Assembly: GCF_030272615.1 (NCBI RefSeq)
Contig: NC_081414.1
Coordinates: 52,446,636-52,510,635 of the forward strand
Reading direction: 5' to 3'
DNA from: Cryptomeria japonica
Taxonomy: Eukaryota; Streptophyta; Pinopsida; Cupressales; Cupressaceae
Length of the DNA stretch: 64,000 bases
Made by a program: the position numbers and the translations under genes. Shown here in pieces: positions 62,850 to 64,000 of the stretch (positions are counted from its first letter, which is position 1; the number at the start of each line of letters is the position of its first letter). Below the pieces are notes generated by a model. That model was not told the DNA's origin. It was given only the letters and a program-made list of their open reading frames with translations, and did no database searches.

Positions 62850-63800
62850 GCCACGGATTTGTAGTAAACCTTCTTGGAAATTTACCCTTGGAATTTAGTG
62901 ACAATTTTGGAGGTAGCTGATTTGTAATAAACCTCCTCCAAATTTTACCCTTTCTTTCATCATTTCATTTTCTAAATAGTGTTTAATTAATTTTATGATT
63001 TCTTTTGATTGGTCGAGGAGGTGGATTTGTAGTAAACCTTCTTGGAATTTTACCCTTGGCTTTTAGTGACAACTTTGAAGGTGACAGATTTGTAGTAAAC
63101 CTCCTCAGAATTTTACCCTCAGACTTTAGTGACAAATATAAAGTTGGTGGATTTGTAGTAAACCTCCTTCGATTTTTATGCTCAGACTTTAGTAACAGCA
63201 TCAAAGGTGGTGGATTTGTAGTAAACCTCAATGGATTTTTACCCTTGAACTTTAGAGACAACTTCGGAGGTGGTGGATTTGTAGTAAACCTCCTTGATTT
63301 TTTACCCTTGGACTTAAGAGACAAATTCGAAGGTTGTGGATTTGTAGTAAACCTACTTGGATTTTTATCCTCAGACTTTAGTGATAACTTTGAAGGTGTT
63401 GGATATGTAGTAAACCTCTTTGGAATTTCAAGATTTAGTGACAAATTCGAAGGTGGTGGATTTGTAGTAAACCTACTTGGATTTTTACCCCCATACTTTA
63501 GTGATAACTTTGAAGGTGTTGGATAAGTAGTAAATCTCTTTGGAATTTCACCTAACAACTTCCAAGGTGGTGGATTTGTAATAAACCTCCTTGAATTGTT
63601 ATCCTTAAACTTTAGCAACAACTTTGAAGGTGGTGGATTTTTAGTAAACCTCCTTGTATTTTTACCCTCAAACTTTAGTGACAATTTTGAAGGTGGTGGA
63701 TTTTTAGTAAACCTCCTTGTATTTTTACCCTCAAACTTTAGTGACAATTATGGAGGTGGTGGATTTTTAGTAAACCTCCTTGTATTTTTACCCTCAAACT
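62850..63800. repeat. 63-bp tandem repeat array, open on both strands
   Basis: About twelve clear units plus degenerate edges, built on GGTGGATTTGTAGTAAACCT and CTTTAGTGACAA. The minus strand is open for 254 codons (63,747-62,983), encoding a 21-residue repeat like SLKFEGKNTRRFTKNPPPSKL; two units are shorter by 4 and 2 residues but stay in frame. There is no in-frame ATG at its start (it follows a TAA). The plus strand is also largely open (62,998-63,526). A flank of about 75 bp (TTAATTAATTTTATGATTTC) occurs twice, near 62,787-62,855 and 62,950-63,015. Confidence 0.85.
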
Positions 63801-63930
63801 GGAACACTCTATTGTTGATCTCTTGGAGTTCTTCCATGATGAACCTCGAATTGCCTCTTTCCTATTTCTTGCTCCTGGTCCTAGTGGAGGGCCTCGCAGA
63901 TGCCTGCATATCCTGGATTCTCTTGTCCTG
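63801..63930 (+). other. Possible exon fragment at the window edge
   Basis: Plus-strand frame HSIVDLLEFFHDEPRIASFL then FLAPGPSGGPRRCLHILDSL, followed by CTG|GTTAGT, a possible splice donor near 63,929. It reads like conserved protein sequence, but I do not recognise the family, and it adjoins the repeat array without a clear acceptor. Confidence 0.3.
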
Positions 63931-64000
63931 GTTAGTGTCTGAGGATAATTCAAATTTGATCATGTGAACTTTCTGCAAGGCAATTTCCTCATTAACTATT

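Overview
The window looks like nuclear DNA of a seed plant with a large, retrotransposon-rich genome. A conifer or other gymnosperm is my inference from the depth of nesting and the repeat load; no species marker is visible. It is AT-rich, and about 87% of it (1 to 55,792) is one stack of nested LTR retrotransposons. Only the last 8 kb looks like host sequence, and the one convincing host gene is a plant peptide-hormone gene on the minus strand (57,996-60,516).

The stack resolves from terminal motifs, primer-binding sites, polypurine tracts, target-site duplications and reading frames that stop at one boundary and resume at another. Oldest to youngest: copia F (+, RT cut at 53,034) was hit by copia D (-). 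D's 5' LTR was hit by copia E (+, complete, 45,168-51,486) and D's gag by copia C (-). C's gag zinc knuckle was hit by a copia A array (+, 1-40,021). A copy 1 carries a GAG-only Ty3-type element (-, 350-8,210). A copy 2 carries a short copia-like element B (-), whose LTR was hit by a Tat/Ogre-lineage Ty3/gypsy element (+, 13,166-36,318), whose protease was hit by a non-autonomous partner-like element (-, 19,632-28,532). That is seven strata. The missing halves of A, C, D and F should lie left of base 1.

The Tat element keeps recognisable gag, protease, G-patch, RT, RNase H, a second (archaeal-type) RNase H and integrase, all with stops or frameshifts. Its long leader carries two repeated hairpin modules whose stems change by compensatory substitution and which also occur in the leader of the nested non-autonomous element. 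The two elements also share 3'-UTR modules, polypurine tract and LTR tip, which suggests a helper/parasite pair, although their primer-binding sites differ.

Right of 55,793 are 2.2 kb without a recognised gene, then a GOLVEN/RGF/CLEL-type peptide-hormone locus. One signal-peptide exon (60,414-60,516) is followed by two phase-matched exon pairs, each ending in a different GLV/RGF peptide motif. No second signal-peptide exon is visible, so the gene may make two hormones through alternative last exons. Further right are two tRNA-derived SINE-like units, short unrecognised ORFs, a 63-bp tandem repeat array and a possible exon fragment at the edge.
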